A stretch of DNA of 40,120 nucleotides from Gammaproteobacteria bacterium. Its GTDB lineage: Bacteria; Pseudomonadota; Gammaproteobacteria; JAGOUN01. Made by a program: the position numbers and the translations under genes. Every line of letters begins with the position of its first letter. The first letter of the stretch is position 1. The notes under the pieces are model-generated. The model did no database searches and was not told where the DNA came from. It saw only the letters and a list, made by a program, of their open reading frames with translations. Below, piece by piece: positions 9,601 through 17,403 of this stretch. The stretch covers positions 1 to 40,120 of the forward strand of contig JAGOUN010000005.1 in the NCBI GenBank assembly GCA_018061255.1, written 5' to 3'.

Positions 9601-9714
9601 CGATTCAAAATAAGTTTGCGCTTTGGCGACTAAAAAAACAACTTCTTTTGGTTGTCATAGAGGCCAATTTTAGGCACCATTACCTATAATTACACTTAAA
9701 AGGCTGGGTATATT

Positions 9715-10263
9715 GTGTCTAAAAAGCTCATGAGTAATCTAGCTCATAAATTATTAGTCGCCATGCCTCATATTAAAGATGAATTATTTGAAAAATCAGT
9801 AATTTACGTTTATGAGCACGACGATCAAGGGGCAATGGCTTTTGTTATCAATAAATTACTGCCTATCAGCATGGGCGACATATTACGACAGCTCAATATG
9901 GAGCTGCCATCCTTCAAAGCTAATGAGCTATTTTTATTGCAAGGAGGTCCGGTTTCCAAAGAACAACTGTATGTAGTGCAATTTGGCCCAACAAGTAATG
10001 GCCAGTTGATGCTTGCTCAACCACAAGATCTTCTACACACTTTTGCGAAAGGGGAACAACTGGAAAATACCTTGCCATTTCTGGGATATGCGGGCTGGAG
10101 CGCGGGACAGTTAGAAAAAGAATTGATCAACAATGACTGGCTAATTTGCCCCTTTTCTTCGGATGTTTTTTCTAATGTGCAAGCAAATGAGCGCTGGGAA
10201 TATTGTTTTAGAAAAATAGGCGTTAATCCGCTTTACTTATCAGCAGACATTGGCCACGCTTAG
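9715..10263 (+). CDS. yqgE: YqgE/AlgH family protein
   Basis: Small cytoplasmic protein of the UPF0301 (YqgE/AlgH) family, of uncertain biochemical role and often encoded next to ruvX. It is 182 residues. The N-terminal NLAHKLLVAMPHIKDELFEKSV, the VYEHDDQGAMAFVINK block, FLLQGGPVSKEQLYV and the GYAGWSAGQLEKELINNDWL motif are all diagnostic. The start is GTG at 9715, with an ATG five codons on (9730) as an alternative. It is divergent from the MscS-like gene. The usual ruvX partner does not follow: a repeat end of a decayed mobile element begins 13 bp after the stop. Confidence 0.93.
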   Translation: MSKKLMSNLAHKLLVAMPHIKDELFEKSVIYVYEHDDQGAMAFVINKLLPISMGDILRQLNMELPSFKANELFLLQGGPVSKEQLYVVQFGPTSNGQLMLAQPQDLLHTFAKGEQLENTLPFLGYAGWSAGQLEKELINNDWLICPFSSDVFSNVQANERWEYCFRKIGVNPLYLSADIGHA

Positions 10264-10275
10264 CGACGATTATAC

Positions 10276-10314
10276 GGGGACAGCCGGGATAAGCGTAAAA
10301 TTACAACACTAGGA
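10276..10314 (+). repeat. Left 39-bp inverted repeat, Tn3-family-like end
   Basis: This begins GGGGACAGCCGGGATAAGCG and its inverted partner is at 14268-14306. The inner 33 bases match at 31 positions and the outer six at three, with only transitions among the outer differences. Length near 38 bp and a GGGG outer end are typical of Tn3-family transposon termini, and GCCGNGATAAG resembles, from memory, the Tn4651 branch. No matching 5-bp target duplication is seen. Confidence 0.65.
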
Positions 10315-10332
10315 CTAATGAAATGGACTCGC

Positions 10333-10470
10333 CTCTCTTAATAAAACGGCGTCAATGTTTTACCATGCGCCAAACAGCGAAAATAGTTCAGCTCGCAACA
10401 GCCTCCACTGGCATGTAACGCACAAGATTGCCAGGTCGGATACGCTGTGCGTTCAATCGCGGCCATCAGT
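10333..10470 (-). pseudogene. Possible N-terminal relic of a Tn3-family transposase
   Basis: A short minus-strand frame starts MAAIERTAYPTW at 10470, then runs on with sequence I do not recognise to a stop. Many Tn3-family transposases begin with an M-x-x-I-E/D-R-T-A-Y-P motif, so this may be the start of a tnpA whose body is deleted. It overlaps the end of the recombinase relic, an order (recombinase, then tnpA) known in Tn3 relatives with a TnpI-type enzyme. The match is only about ten residues. Confidence 0.35.
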
Positions 10471-10700
10471 AAAAGAACCGTTTTTCATCGTGGATAATCC
10501 CATTGCAGGCGTTAAATTTTCTAAAATTTTTTTCGCGGCATTGGATTCAAAACGTTGGCCTTCTTGAATATACCCGTGCACCGTGGTTTCATTGCGCCAA
10601 GGTCCTTGGCGCATGATCTAACCTAGAGTTGCCCCTTGTTGACTCGCCGTTGTCGCAAACCCGCGTCGTAAACTATGACCACTATAATTTTCCGCTTTAT
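10453..10700 (-). pseudogene. Decayed tyrosine recombinase (integrase) C-terminus
   Basis: Read on the minus strand, this gives YSGHSLRRGFATTASQQGA, then TLG, a TAG stop, and IMRQGPWRNETTVHGYIQEG followed by QRFESNAAKKIL. The HxLR box with its Arg, the W and the HGYI tyrosine are the catalytic C-terminal half of a phage- or transposon-type tyrosine recombinase. An in-frame stop interrupts it, the N-terminal half is missing, and upstream codons fit only after a frame change near 10700. It is non-functional. It would fit a TnpI/TnpS-like resolvase or an integrase of the surrounding element. Confidence 0.8.
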
Positions 10701-10867
10701 AAATTGCTCAAAAGTGAGGGTTTTGCTGTCGTTACGATAATTTAGCAAAGCCGAGTTCAAATGACTAGTGATAAACCAGGTTATAACAAGCAATAATTAA
10801 ATAAAATTAACGTTATAAATAAAGCTATATCATCTCATTATGGTTTATGTAAAATAGAATGAAATAA

Positions 10868-10878
10868 TCGATGATCGA
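10868..10878. promoter_or_regulatory. Small palindrome before the kfrA-like gene
   Basis: TCGAT-G-ATCGA lies 17 bp before the ATG at 10895 and just after a TAGAAT -10-like hexamer (10855-10860). KfrA proteins autoregulate through upstream sites, so this may be an operator. The arms are only 5 bp, so chance is possible. The rest of 10701-10894 holds only degraded recombinase-like sequence and AT-rich DNA. Confidence 0.3.
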
Positions 10879-10894
10879 ATAATAAGGTAAATTC

Positions 10895-11928
10895 ATGGGC
10901 AGAACGGGCGTTACGTTATTTGAAGTCGAGCAAGCCGCCGTCCAACTTCAGGGCAAAGGAAAGAATCCTTCGGTGGATGCCGTTCGAGAAATTCTCGGTA
11001 CAGGCAGTAAATCCACGATTGCACAGCATTTGCGCGACTGGAAATCAACGCAATGTGAAGCGCAAGGTAAGCTTCCCCAAGAGGTAATTGCGTTTGTAAC
11101 AGGTCTCTGGGAGCGCTTACATGGACAGGTCGAGCAACGTGTCATCGACATTGAAAAAGCCAGTGCAGAGCAAATGCAAACACTGCAACAAGCACTTTTC
11201 CAATCTCAGCAAGCACTGACGCAGCTAAAAAAAGAGTTTCATCAAAAAGATGAAGCACTCGCTGAATCCAACATCAGCCACGCAGCTTTAGAAAAAAATT
11301 TACAAGCGCAGCAACACGAGCACGCCAAGTTACTCGAACGCTATCACTCCACGCAAGAAAACAGCAAGGCAGAAAATGCGCGTCTGCATCAGCTCGCCAA
11401 TAATATTCAAGCGAATCTCGAACATTATCAACAGGCTATGCAACAGCAACGTACCGAGCAACAATTAGCGAATGAAAAGCAACACGCGCAATCTGAAAAA
11501 AATATAAAACCGTTACAACGAGAGCTTGAATTTTATAGTCAACAATCTCGAGATTTTGAGCATCAAGGCAATACCAAAACGCTTGAATTGCAGCAGTTAA
11601 CAGGCGAGTACGAAACGTTGAAAAGCACGCATCAGCGCCTTCTACAACACGTACAACAACAAGAGCATACACTTGCGACACTGACTGCTGCCAGCAATTC
11701 GAAAATAAATCGCAAACACACGAGAAAAATATTATAATTAATAGCAATCAAATAAATTATTTAGAAAAACAAGTGGTCATGTTTACAGAAAAAACGGATA
11801 TACTGCAAAGAAGTCCTCAGGAAGCAGAAGATAAAATTGAAACATTACGAGAAGAAAAATTATTTTTAACTCAAGAAAAAGCTGAGTTCCAAGGCGCACT
11901 TAAACAATTTAATCGAAAATCATCTTAA
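10895..11928 (+). pseudogene. KfrA-like DNA-binding coiled-coil protein, split by a frameshift
   Basis: Residues 1-100 from the ATG at 10895 match the KfrA N-terminal DNA-binding domain (GVTLFEVEQAAVQLQGKG, then the DAVREILGTGSKSTIAQHL helices). KfrA regulates and helps partition plasmids. A long Gln/Glu/Lys-rich coiled coil follows. The first frame stops at 11737 after the unlike tail NSKINRKHTRKIL. From 11701 the frame one base back continues a coiled coil (ENKSQTHEKN to EFQGALKQFNRKSS) to a stop at 11926-11928, so a single lost base near 11699 would explain the break. The restored product is about 344 residues. The N-terminal 269 residues might still be made. The ribosome site AAGGT is good. 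Confidence 0.8.
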
Positions 11929-12031
11929 GTTTCATTTGATTACACAAATTACTCATTGGAGAAACATGTGAAACGCAATATTAGATTCAAATTTTTATCA
12001 AAAAATGACTAAATAAATCTCGGAGAAAATA

Positions 12032-12508
12032 ATGAGTCAAGCTCAGCAGGACGTATTTCATCAACTAGAAGCGAATGATAATACATTAAAATTTACTACT
12101 TTAAGAAAGGAAATTTTAAGCATTCTTTTAGAATCAAAAAAAGCGATGAGTGCTTATGATGTATTGGCCATTCTTAAGAAAAGTCGTGAAAGCGCAGAAG
12201 CCATGACAGTTTATCGAGTGATTGAATATCTTATTGAAAAAAACATCATTCATCGCATAAGTACAGAAAATAAATATGTGTTTTGCACCCAAATCAAGCA
12301 CGGCTCCTGCGAACATAGCGGCCTTTTTTTCATTTGTAAAAAGTGCCTTTCGTCGTTTGAAGTGCTCGATAAAAACTTTGACGCATTACTGAAAAATTTA
12401 TCCCGGAAGCATCAATTTTTTACCGATGCTTCTTTTGTTGAAATTAAAGGCGTCTGCAAAGACTGCATGCCTAAGCATCATATTTTAGCTGCAAGCACGC
12501 CAGATTAA
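12032..12508 (+). CDS. zur: Fur-family zinc uptake regulator, Zur type
   Basis: Zinc-sensing repressor of the Fur family, 158 residues. A winged helix covers about 1-80, with the recognition helix in MTVYRVIEYLIEKNIIHRI. The structural zinc cysteines are C102-x2-C105 and C142-x2-C145, nearly the same numbers as in E. coli Zur. His74, Cys85, His95 and Glu110 align with its regulatory zinc ligands (His77, Cys88, His96, Glu111). This argues for Zur rather than Fur or PerR. It lies inside the repeat-bounded island, 103 bp after the kfrA-like gene, and ends in a 4-bp convergent overlap with the membrane-protein gene. A CGGAG ribosome site precedes the ATG. Confidence 0.85.
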   Translation: MSQAQQDVFHQLEANDNTLKFTTLRKEILSILLESKKAMSAYDVLAILKKSRESAEAMTVYRVIEYLIEKNIIHRISTENKYVFCTQIKHGSCEHSGLFFICKKCLSSFEVLDKNFDALLKNLSRKHQFFTDASFVEIKGVCKDCMPKHHILAASTPD

Positions 12509-14142
12509 GTCGGATTTTTTAATAATTCTTGTCGAAGTGTAGAAGCATGATTCTCCTCTGAAGAGTTAACAATAAAGGGTCTATTAAAAAAACCCATACG
12601 TGCGGTGTGCTTAGCTGCATTACGTGCTTCAGAATAGGCTGTTATCGTTCCAGCCAGACAAAGGCAGAGAGCCAGGATGGCTTGTCCTGTGAGAGAAAGA
12701 GCGGCGCCGGCTAAAGCCATTAAAGCAATGAAGCTTATTGTTATAGGCTCCGATCGCTCATTTCCTGTTCCAAATGCACGTGATACAACAAGCTCTTTGC
12801 CCAAAAAAGATAATTTTTCCCACGAGCTTCTTTTGTCATCAATGACAACAGGAATTATTTCAGACGTATTGGCAATATCAGGAACAGGTTCTTTATGTTG
12901 CGATTCACCAACAACCTGAGTATTCGCATTAATAAAATATTGAGTGATAATATTTCCTTTGGTCGCTAGTAATGCCAAGGTAAGCCCCGCATAGAAGTGA
13001 CCAAAACAGATTTGTTGAAATGATAACAGGCTGGCGTAGAATACTGCAGGAAATTTAACCATAGCTGAAAATTTTGTTTCCCAATTGGCTTTATTGCTTG
13101 CATCTGGACTGTTAATAATTTGCTTATTTTTAATTGTGTTCATAAATATTAAGGTATTCACACACGTTGTCACTTCCGGTTGGCAAGCCTTGGCAGCAAT
13201 CAGCAAGCAAAGAGCGGTGAGAGTTAATTGTGCTATCGGGTTTTTTATATTTCGCAGAATGGCAATAATAGATAAACCAACATATTCATTAAAATGTTGT
13301 TCTACGTCACCTATAATTTGTATTTTTTGTTGAAAAGAAAGTGGGGTTGCTTCTGATGGGGGAATAAGCATAAATTCATCAATGGCTATGAATTCCTCGC
13401 CAACTTTAATTCTGGGCATTGCTAGCTGTGGGCTATCTATTTCAACATTATTATTAAGCCCCCATTTCAATAACTTTTGAGCATATTTTGCCATAATCAG
13501 AAAATTATCATGTATCCGGCCAGCTATTTCTAATTGTGCATGACAATGAGGTGCACCATATACAGCGGGAATGACGAGAGCCAATGAAATAAGAAGAATA
13601 GCAGGTGAAACCTGCAAATCAGGATTAAGTTTTAACCACCATACAGATTCAGAGGCTTTGTGGTCTATCAACATTACCAGTAAATCTAATGCAGGTCCAA
13701 TCGCAAGAGCACCGCCAATAGAAGTTACTATTTCACCCACTTTTCCTGCTTTAATTGGAAAATCTTCAGCCTCTTCAATTTCAAGACTAGGAAATGTTGG
13801 AAAATTTTGATCTTCTTCATCAATATCTTCCTCGGTTTTGTGAGTGTGATGAACATGACTACAACCAACGCCCCGGGAACCGAGGGCATTGATTAGATTT
13901 TCTATATCATGAAGTTTTGAATGAAAAGCGCGTTCCCTTTCTTGCGCTCTGGCCTGATCCGCAGCCTCCGAAGTTGCCTGATCTTGCTCTTCTTGAGTAA
14001 CACTTTGCCCGGCAGGAGTACAATCAGGCATAGTGCAGTTGGGGCGGGTACACATTGTCGTCCAAGAATTGGCAGATCGTCGTTTATTTATTAGAATCAT
14101 CCCGTCAGGGCTTACGGGAATATAAGATTTTGTGCTCTGCAT
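12505..14142 (-). CDS. Orphan Cys/His-rich multi-pass membrane protein
   Basis: A 545-residue protein I do not recognise. The cytoplasmic-looking N-terminus holds C31-x4-C36-x4-C41, an acidic Gln/Glu-rich stretch (about 46-75), then CSHVHHTH (94-101) and an acidic run EEDIDEED. HCH occurs at 199-201. About six hydrophobic segments lie near 136-158, 178-197, 290-320, 365-395 and 468-505 (one or two helices each). Clustered Cys, His and acidic residues before membrane helices suggest metal binding, and the next gene is zur, which makes a zinc-related role attractive but unproven. Start is ATG 14142, with ATG 14100 as an alternative. A secreted effector is another possibility. Confidence 0.65.
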   Translation of the reverse strand: MQSTKSYIPVSPDGMILINKRRSANSWTTMCTRPNCTMPDCTPAGQSVTQEEQDQATSEAADQARAQERERAFHSKLHDIENLINALGSRGVGCSHVHHTHKTEEDIDEEDQNFPTFPSLEIEEAEDFPIKAGKVGEIVTSIGGALAIGPALDLLVMLIDHKASESVWWLKLNPDLQVSPAILLISLALVIPAVYGAPHCHAQLEIAGRIHDNFLIMAKYAQKLLKWGLNNNVEIDSPQLAMPRIKVGEEFIAIDEFMLIPPSEATPLSFQQKIQIIGDVEQHFNEYVGLSIIAILRNIKNPIAQLTLTALCLLIAAKACQPEVTTCVNTLIFMNTIKNKQIINSPDASNKANWETKFSAMVKFPAVFYASLLSFQQICFGHFYAGLTLALLATKGNIITQYFINANTQVVGESQHKEPVPDIANTSEIIPVVIDDKRSSWEKLSFLGKELVVSRAFGTGNERSEPITISFIALMALAGAALSLTGQAILALCLCLAGTITAYSEARNAAKHTARMGFFNRPFIVNSSEENHASTLRQELLKNPT

Positions 14143-14162
14143 AAATACCTTGTTATTTGAAA

Positions 14163-14198
14163 TATATAATTGTTATGTTATAACATAACAATTATATA
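14163..14198. promoter_or_regulatory. Perfect 36-bp palindrome, candidate Zur operator
   Basis: The left half TATATAATTGTTATGTTA is followed directly by its exact reverse complement, centred between 14180 and 14181 and ending 20 bp before the ATG at 14142. The core TGTTATGTTATAACATAACA contains repeated GTTAT/ATAAC arms like those of gammaproteobacterial Zur boxes (ATGTTATA-n-TATAACAT from memory), though with different spacing. It could act as operator DNA or as a 5' RNA hairpin. Regulation by the adjacent Zur is inferred. Confidence 0.6.
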
Positions 14199-14267
14199 AG
14201 CAACAGTTTTGCATCTATCGAAATGAATCGCCCCATGTAAAAGTTACCTATCTAAAGTAGACCCACA

Positions 14268-14306
14268 TCCTAGTGTTGCAAATTTACGCTTATCCCGGCT
14301 ACCCTC
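14268..14306 (-). repeat. Right 39-bp inverted repeat, Tn3-family-like end
   Basis: Inverse partner of 10276-10314. On the minus strand it reads GAGGGTAGCCGGGATAAGCG and ends CAACACTAGGA, with 34 of 39 matches. The outer GGGG of the left end has decayed to GAGGG here. Together the two repeats enclose about 4.03 kb holding the recombinase relic, kfrA-like gene, zur and the membrane protein gene. Confidence 0.65.
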
Positions 14307-14333
14307 GTTATATTCCTTGCTCTAAATTTTGGC

Positions 14334-14368
14334 AAAAAAAAAGGCAAGTCTTACAACTCGCCTTTTTT
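14334..14368 (-). terminator. Rho-independent terminator of the RRM protein gene
   Basis: On the minus strand AAGGCGAGT and ACTTGCCTT pair (one G-U) around a short loop, followed by a run of nine Ts. It starts 33 bp after the stop of the RRM gene. Confidence 0.85.
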
Positions 14369-14401
14369 AGACAGCCCCGAAAGACCGCCCCAACAAATGA
14401 C

Positions 14402-14737
14402 CTACCAGCGATCATCGTCACGCGATCTGCCGCCGCCAGCGCCGCCACGTGGGCCACCGCCCATACGACCGCCACCAGTGCGTGTGCCGCCATCTTCTTT
14501 CGCCAGATTAACACGAAGTTTACGGCCGTCAATTTCGTTGTTATCCAACTGTAATGACGCCTGAGCTGCTTCCGCAGTTTCAAATGTCACGAACGCGAAG
14601 CCCTTAGAGCGACGTGTTTCTTTGTCAGTAATCAGGTTTACTTGTTTAGTAGCACCAAATTTACTGAACATATCGGTTAAATCTTGTTCAGTAACGCTAT
14701 AGGGCAAGTTCCCTACGTATATTTTCGATTGGCTCAC
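14402..14737 (-). CDS. RRM-domain RNA-binding protein with Gly/Arg tail
   Basis: A 111-residue single-RRM protein of the bacterial cold-shock-like RNA-binding family. RNP2 is KIYVGN at 5-10 and RNP1 is KGFAFVTF at about 45-52, both with the aromatic residues that stack on RNA. The domain ends near residue 80 (RKLRVNLAKE), followed by a Gly/Arg-rich tail with RGG-like steps and the end RSRDDDRW. Such proteins bind single-stranded RNA and may act as chaperones. The target is unknown. It has its own terminator and lies just outside the repeat-bounded island, so it is probably a resident gene. Confidence 0.9.
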   Translation of the reverse strand: MSQSKIYVGNLPYSVTEQDLTDMFSKFGATKQVNLITDKETRRSKGFAFVTFETAEAAQASLQLDNNEIDGRKLRVNLAKEDGGTRTGGGRMGGGPRGGAGGGRSRDDDRW

Positions 14738-14932
14738 AGCCTTCTCCTAAAAAAATTGAATCACATTCCTTATATCATCGGTTAAAACAACCCCCATCTG
14801 ACATCAGGAGTACTCATCTTATACCAACGATTTCAAGAATGATACCTATATTTCATTCAGTGTCTTTGATGGCATATAACAGAATAAATGTTATACTTTG
14901 TATGACAATCACTATACTGAGGAGGGTGAGCT

Positions 14933-15145
14933 ATGTTAGCCATCAGAGTCGGCGATACGCTTCTTGCTGAAGTCGACGATATTGCGAAAATGCGTCATAC
15001 ATCGCGTAGCGGCATTGTTCGTGAAGCAATTGTGCGTTTTTTAGAAGATAGCGAGGACATGCAACTGGCCGAAACATCCAAGAGAAAGTCAATCTCAGCT
15101 AAATCATTAAAAGACTTAAGGAAAGAACTTGAGCTGGACAATTAA
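14933..15145 (+). CDS. Ribbon-helix-helix antitoxin of a RelBE-type pair
   Basis: A 70-residue antitoxin-like protein. The N-terminus MLAIRVGDTLLAEVDDIAK and the RSGIVREAIVRFLED helix form a ribbon-helix-helix DNA-binding fold. The charged C-terminal part (SLKDLRKELELD) should wrap the toxin. A GGAGG ribosome site precedes the ATG. The C-terminal coding end overlaps the toxin gene by 17 bp, so the two are coupled. The upstream ATACTTTGTAT (14893-14903) has short palindromic arms overlapping a TATACT and could be its operator. Confidence 0.85.
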   Translation: MLAIRVGDTLLAEVDDIAKMRHTSRSGIVREAIVRFLEDSEDMQLAETSKRKSISAKSLKDLRKELELDN

Positions 15146-15395
15146 ATTTAATGACGTTGCTGAAAAGCAGCTAAAAAAGTTAGATAAACCTACTCAAATT
15201 CGTCTTTTAGACTATTTAGAAGAACGAATAGAAAATTGTAAAAACCCTAGGCATTTTGGTGAGTCATTAAAAGCGAATAAGTCAGGACTATGGAGATACC
15301 GCGTTGGCGACTACCGAATTATCTGTGAAATTCTGGATACTGAATTAGTGGTAATGGCATTAGCTATTGGACATCGTCGAGAAATTTATCGTTAA
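15129..15395 (+). CDS. RelE/ParE-superfamily toxin
   Basis: An 88-residue toxin of the RelE fold. Marks are WTIKFNDVAEKQLKKLDK at the start, LWRYRVGDYRIICEI in the middle and the C-terminal GHRREIYR with its Arg and Tyr. In RelE these basic and Tyr residues cut mRNA in the ribosomal A site, so mRNA cleavage is the likely activity. The start is a TTG at 15129 inside the antitoxin gene. It ends 2 bp before the convergent hydrolase gene. Confidence 0.9.
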   Translation: MSWTIKFNDVAEKQLKKLDKPTQIRLLDYLEERIENCKNPRHFGESLKANKSGLWRYRVGDYRIICEILDTELVVMALAIGHRREIYR

Positions 15396-15397
15396 TC

Positions 15398-16042
15398 TCA
15401 TTGTAAAACCAACGGGGGAAGCAAAGACAATAATCGCTCCTTTAATACTACCAATTGCCCATGAAAAAAATGCCCCGCATCTGGCATAGCAATCACTTCT
15501 GGGGCAGGCACTTGCTGCTCGGCCCATTCAAGAACCGTTTTAGCATCGACAATTTCATCTTGCTCGCCTTGTACTAAAATCCAAGGACAAGTAATTTGCG
15601 GTAACTCATTAAAATAAGGGTGGCCAACCGGCGGCGCTACTGCCACTAATACTTGAGCATTACAAATTTGATTGCCTTTGATCGCAATAAACGCGCCAAA
15701 AGAAAATCCTGCCAACCAAATATCATCATTCGGACACTGCGCCCTCACCCACTCAAGCACCGCTTCTAAGTCTGCTAATTCACCCACGCCGTGACCAAAT
15801 TCGCCTTCGCTTTTTTGCACGCCGCGAAAATTAAATCGCACTGTTTTAATCCCTAAAGCTTCCATAGTTGAGGACAAGGTATAAACCACTTTATTGTGCA
15901 TAGTGCCGCCTTGCACAGGATGGGGATGACAAACAATACAAGTAATAGCTCGCGGTTCTGCAGGTGATGAAATTAATACCTCTACAGCTCCTGCTGGGCC
16001 AGGAATTAAGAAGGTTTGTTTGTTATTAGAAGTAAAGGTCAT
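15398..16042 (-). CDS. Alpha/beta hydrolase (COG2945-like)
   Basis: A 214-residue small alpha/beta hydrolase of unknown substrate. The nucleophile elbow is AGFSFGA (Ser central), the oxyanion loop is near CHPHPVQGGTMHNKVV, and the acid and His lie in QGEQDEIVD and DAGHFFHG. Family members are cytoplasmic and poorly characterised. The ribosome site AAGAGG precedes the ATG. The first 50 codons are nearly identical to a fragment at 17565-17729, and the gene follows AAA ATPase gene 1 by 15 bp. Confidence 0.88.
   Translation of the reverse strand: MTFTSNNKQTFLIPGPAGAVEVLISSPAEPRAITCIVCHPHPVQGGTMHNKVVYTLSSTMEALGIKTVRFNFRGVQKSEGEFGHGVGELADLEAVLEWVRAQCPNDDIWLAGFSFGAFIAIKGNQICNAQVLVAVAPPVGHPYFNELPQITCPWILVQGEQDEIVDAKTVLEWAEQQVPAPEVIAMPDAGHFFHGQLVVLKERLLSLLPPLVLQ
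15888..16009 (-). repeat. 122-bp block identical to 17575-17696
   Basis: These 122 bases of the hydrolase gene are identical to 17575-17696 in the same orientation (offset 1687). Similarity continues with scattered differences to about 16052/17739. The copy shows recent duplication of the hydrolase 5' end. Confidence 0.95.
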
Positions 16043-16057
16043 TTCAGCCTCTTTTGT

Positions 16058-17371
16058 TTAATAATCATTTTCATTATACAAAAACATTGGAATTGGCATT
16101 GCGCGAATTCCATCAATTTCGTTAGAACCATCATGTTTCGTTAGCAATAAACGATTCGGAAATTGACGCAATGTTTTCATATCCGAAGATCGTACTTGAT
16201 TAGCCCATTTTATTTCAATCGCCAACAAGCCATCAACTTTAGGAAGAATAATATCCACCTCCCCCTGGCCTTTAAAATAATAGGTGTGCTGCAAGCGATG
16301 ACAATGACTCGCCACCACCGACTCTACCAGCATACTTTCTTCTACAGCAGGAAAAATTCTTCCCTCGCGCGACAAATACTGCATAACAGCATGCCGAATA
16401 AATGGATCCATAAAATGAAACTTGCGCGCTTTTTTTGGAAAACCTTGTTTTTTATTTTGATCATAAGCCTGCATCGTAAAAACAACATCCATACGCTCTA
16501 GCAAACGATAGTAATCAAGACATGTCTCTTTGCTCATAGAGCCGATTTTTTGTGTGAGCGCAGAAAAAGAAACTTGAGATACTCCCACGCTTATTAATGC
16601 ATCCAATAACATCATGAGATAAAATTCATTTTTACCTTGCTTTAAAAAATCGCCTCGTATCCATTGCTCATAGGTTTGAAAAGTGGCTGATAAAATTTTT
16701 CCATGAGCAGCGACATCATTAATTGCGCGCAAATAACCTCCACACTGTAAATACTGCTGAAAAAAATCATTTAATTCTTTTTCACTGGGAGAGACATTAT
16801 TCTTCATCAAGCTGACATATTCTCGAAAATTTAAAGGATAAACATGAAAATCAGTCACATCTGATTGACCACGCCTCCCGGGAAAACTCATGGCAGCTTC
16901 TTTCAACATCAACGTGTCTGAACCGGTTAACAGACAAGTTCCTTGATAAAACGCACCCTCATCGGCCAAAGACTTTATCACTCGCTCCCACAGAGGAACA
17001 TAGGTTACTTCATCGATAATTAGTAAAAAAGGACCTGTTTTTATATTCTGCAGAAAGCAGCGAATCACTTGGCTTAATTGCTTTTGATCAAAAATTTCAT
17101 CACACGGCAAATAAAGGATATTCTCAGAAGGGTATAATATTTGCCTTATGCAATGTTGAATAAATAACTTACAGGAAGTTGATTTTCCTACTTGCCTTCC
17201 CCCTGTCAAAATATAGATACCTGGAGTAGAAGTAGTCAGATTTTTCCACCAATGAGGCGAATATTGATACTTCAAAGCAGATAACGCCAAAAGATGCGGA
17301 TCTCGCAATGAGAACGATTTTTCATCAATTTTAAAGCTATTGTGAGGCAAATATTTCTCTAGCATATTCAT
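16058..17371 (-). CDS. AAA ATPase with DUF4143-type nuclease-like C-terminus
   Basis: A 437-residue protein of the large AAA_14/DUF4143 family, common in bacteria and archaea and of unsettled role. Walker A is GGRQVGKS at about 57-64 and Walker B is FLLIIDE with D121/E122. TGSDTLML, then the FPGRRG region, covers the sensor. The C-terminal part has EVDIIL and AIEIKW (about 370-395), a PD-(D/E)xK-like pattern. An AAGAGA ribosome site precedes the ATG. Upstream lies a near-perfect 30-bp palindrome. It is unrelated in sequence to the second ATPase nearby except for the general P-loop layout. Confidence 0.88.
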   Translation of the reverse strand: MNMLEKYLPHNSFKIDEKSFSLRDPHLLALSALKYQYSPHWWKNLTTSTPGIYILTGGRQVGKSTSCKLFIQHCIRQILYPSENILYLPCDEIFDQKQLSQVIRCFLQNIKTGPFLLIIDEVTYVPLWERVIKSLADEGAFYQGTCLLTGSDTLMLKEAAMSFPGRRGQSDVTDFHVYPLNFREYVSLMKNNVSPSEKELNDFFQQYLQCGGYLRAINDVAAHGKILSATFQTYEQWIRGDFLKQGKNEFYLMMLLDALISVGVSQVSFSALTQKIGSMSKETCLDYYRLLERMDVVFTMQAYDQNKKQGFPKKARKFHFMDPFIRHAVMQYLSREGRIFPAVEESMLVESVVASHCHRLQHTYYFKGQGEVDIILPKVDGLLAIEIKWANQVRSSDMKTLRQFPNRLLLTKHDGSNEIDGIRAMPIPMFLYNENDY

Positions 17372-17403
17372 CTATCTCTTTGAATTATCAATACTATAGA
17401 GTT

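Noticed and set aside
10355-10567. Plus-strand open frame of 70 codons
   Set aside because: It is the complement of the recombinase and transposase relics, has no ribosome site and resembles nothing.
11964-12011. Possible 14-codon leader peptide (GTG start after TTGGAG) before zur
   Set aside because: No attenuator hairpin or codon bias is visible; too short to support.
12677-13810. Plus-strand frames opposite the membrane protein gene
   Set aside because: They are shadows of the minus-strand gene, lacking ribosome sites and family motifs.
14273-14583. Frames on both strands over the RRM gene tail
   Set aside because: They come from the Gly/Arg-rich low-complexity codons of the real gene read in other frames.
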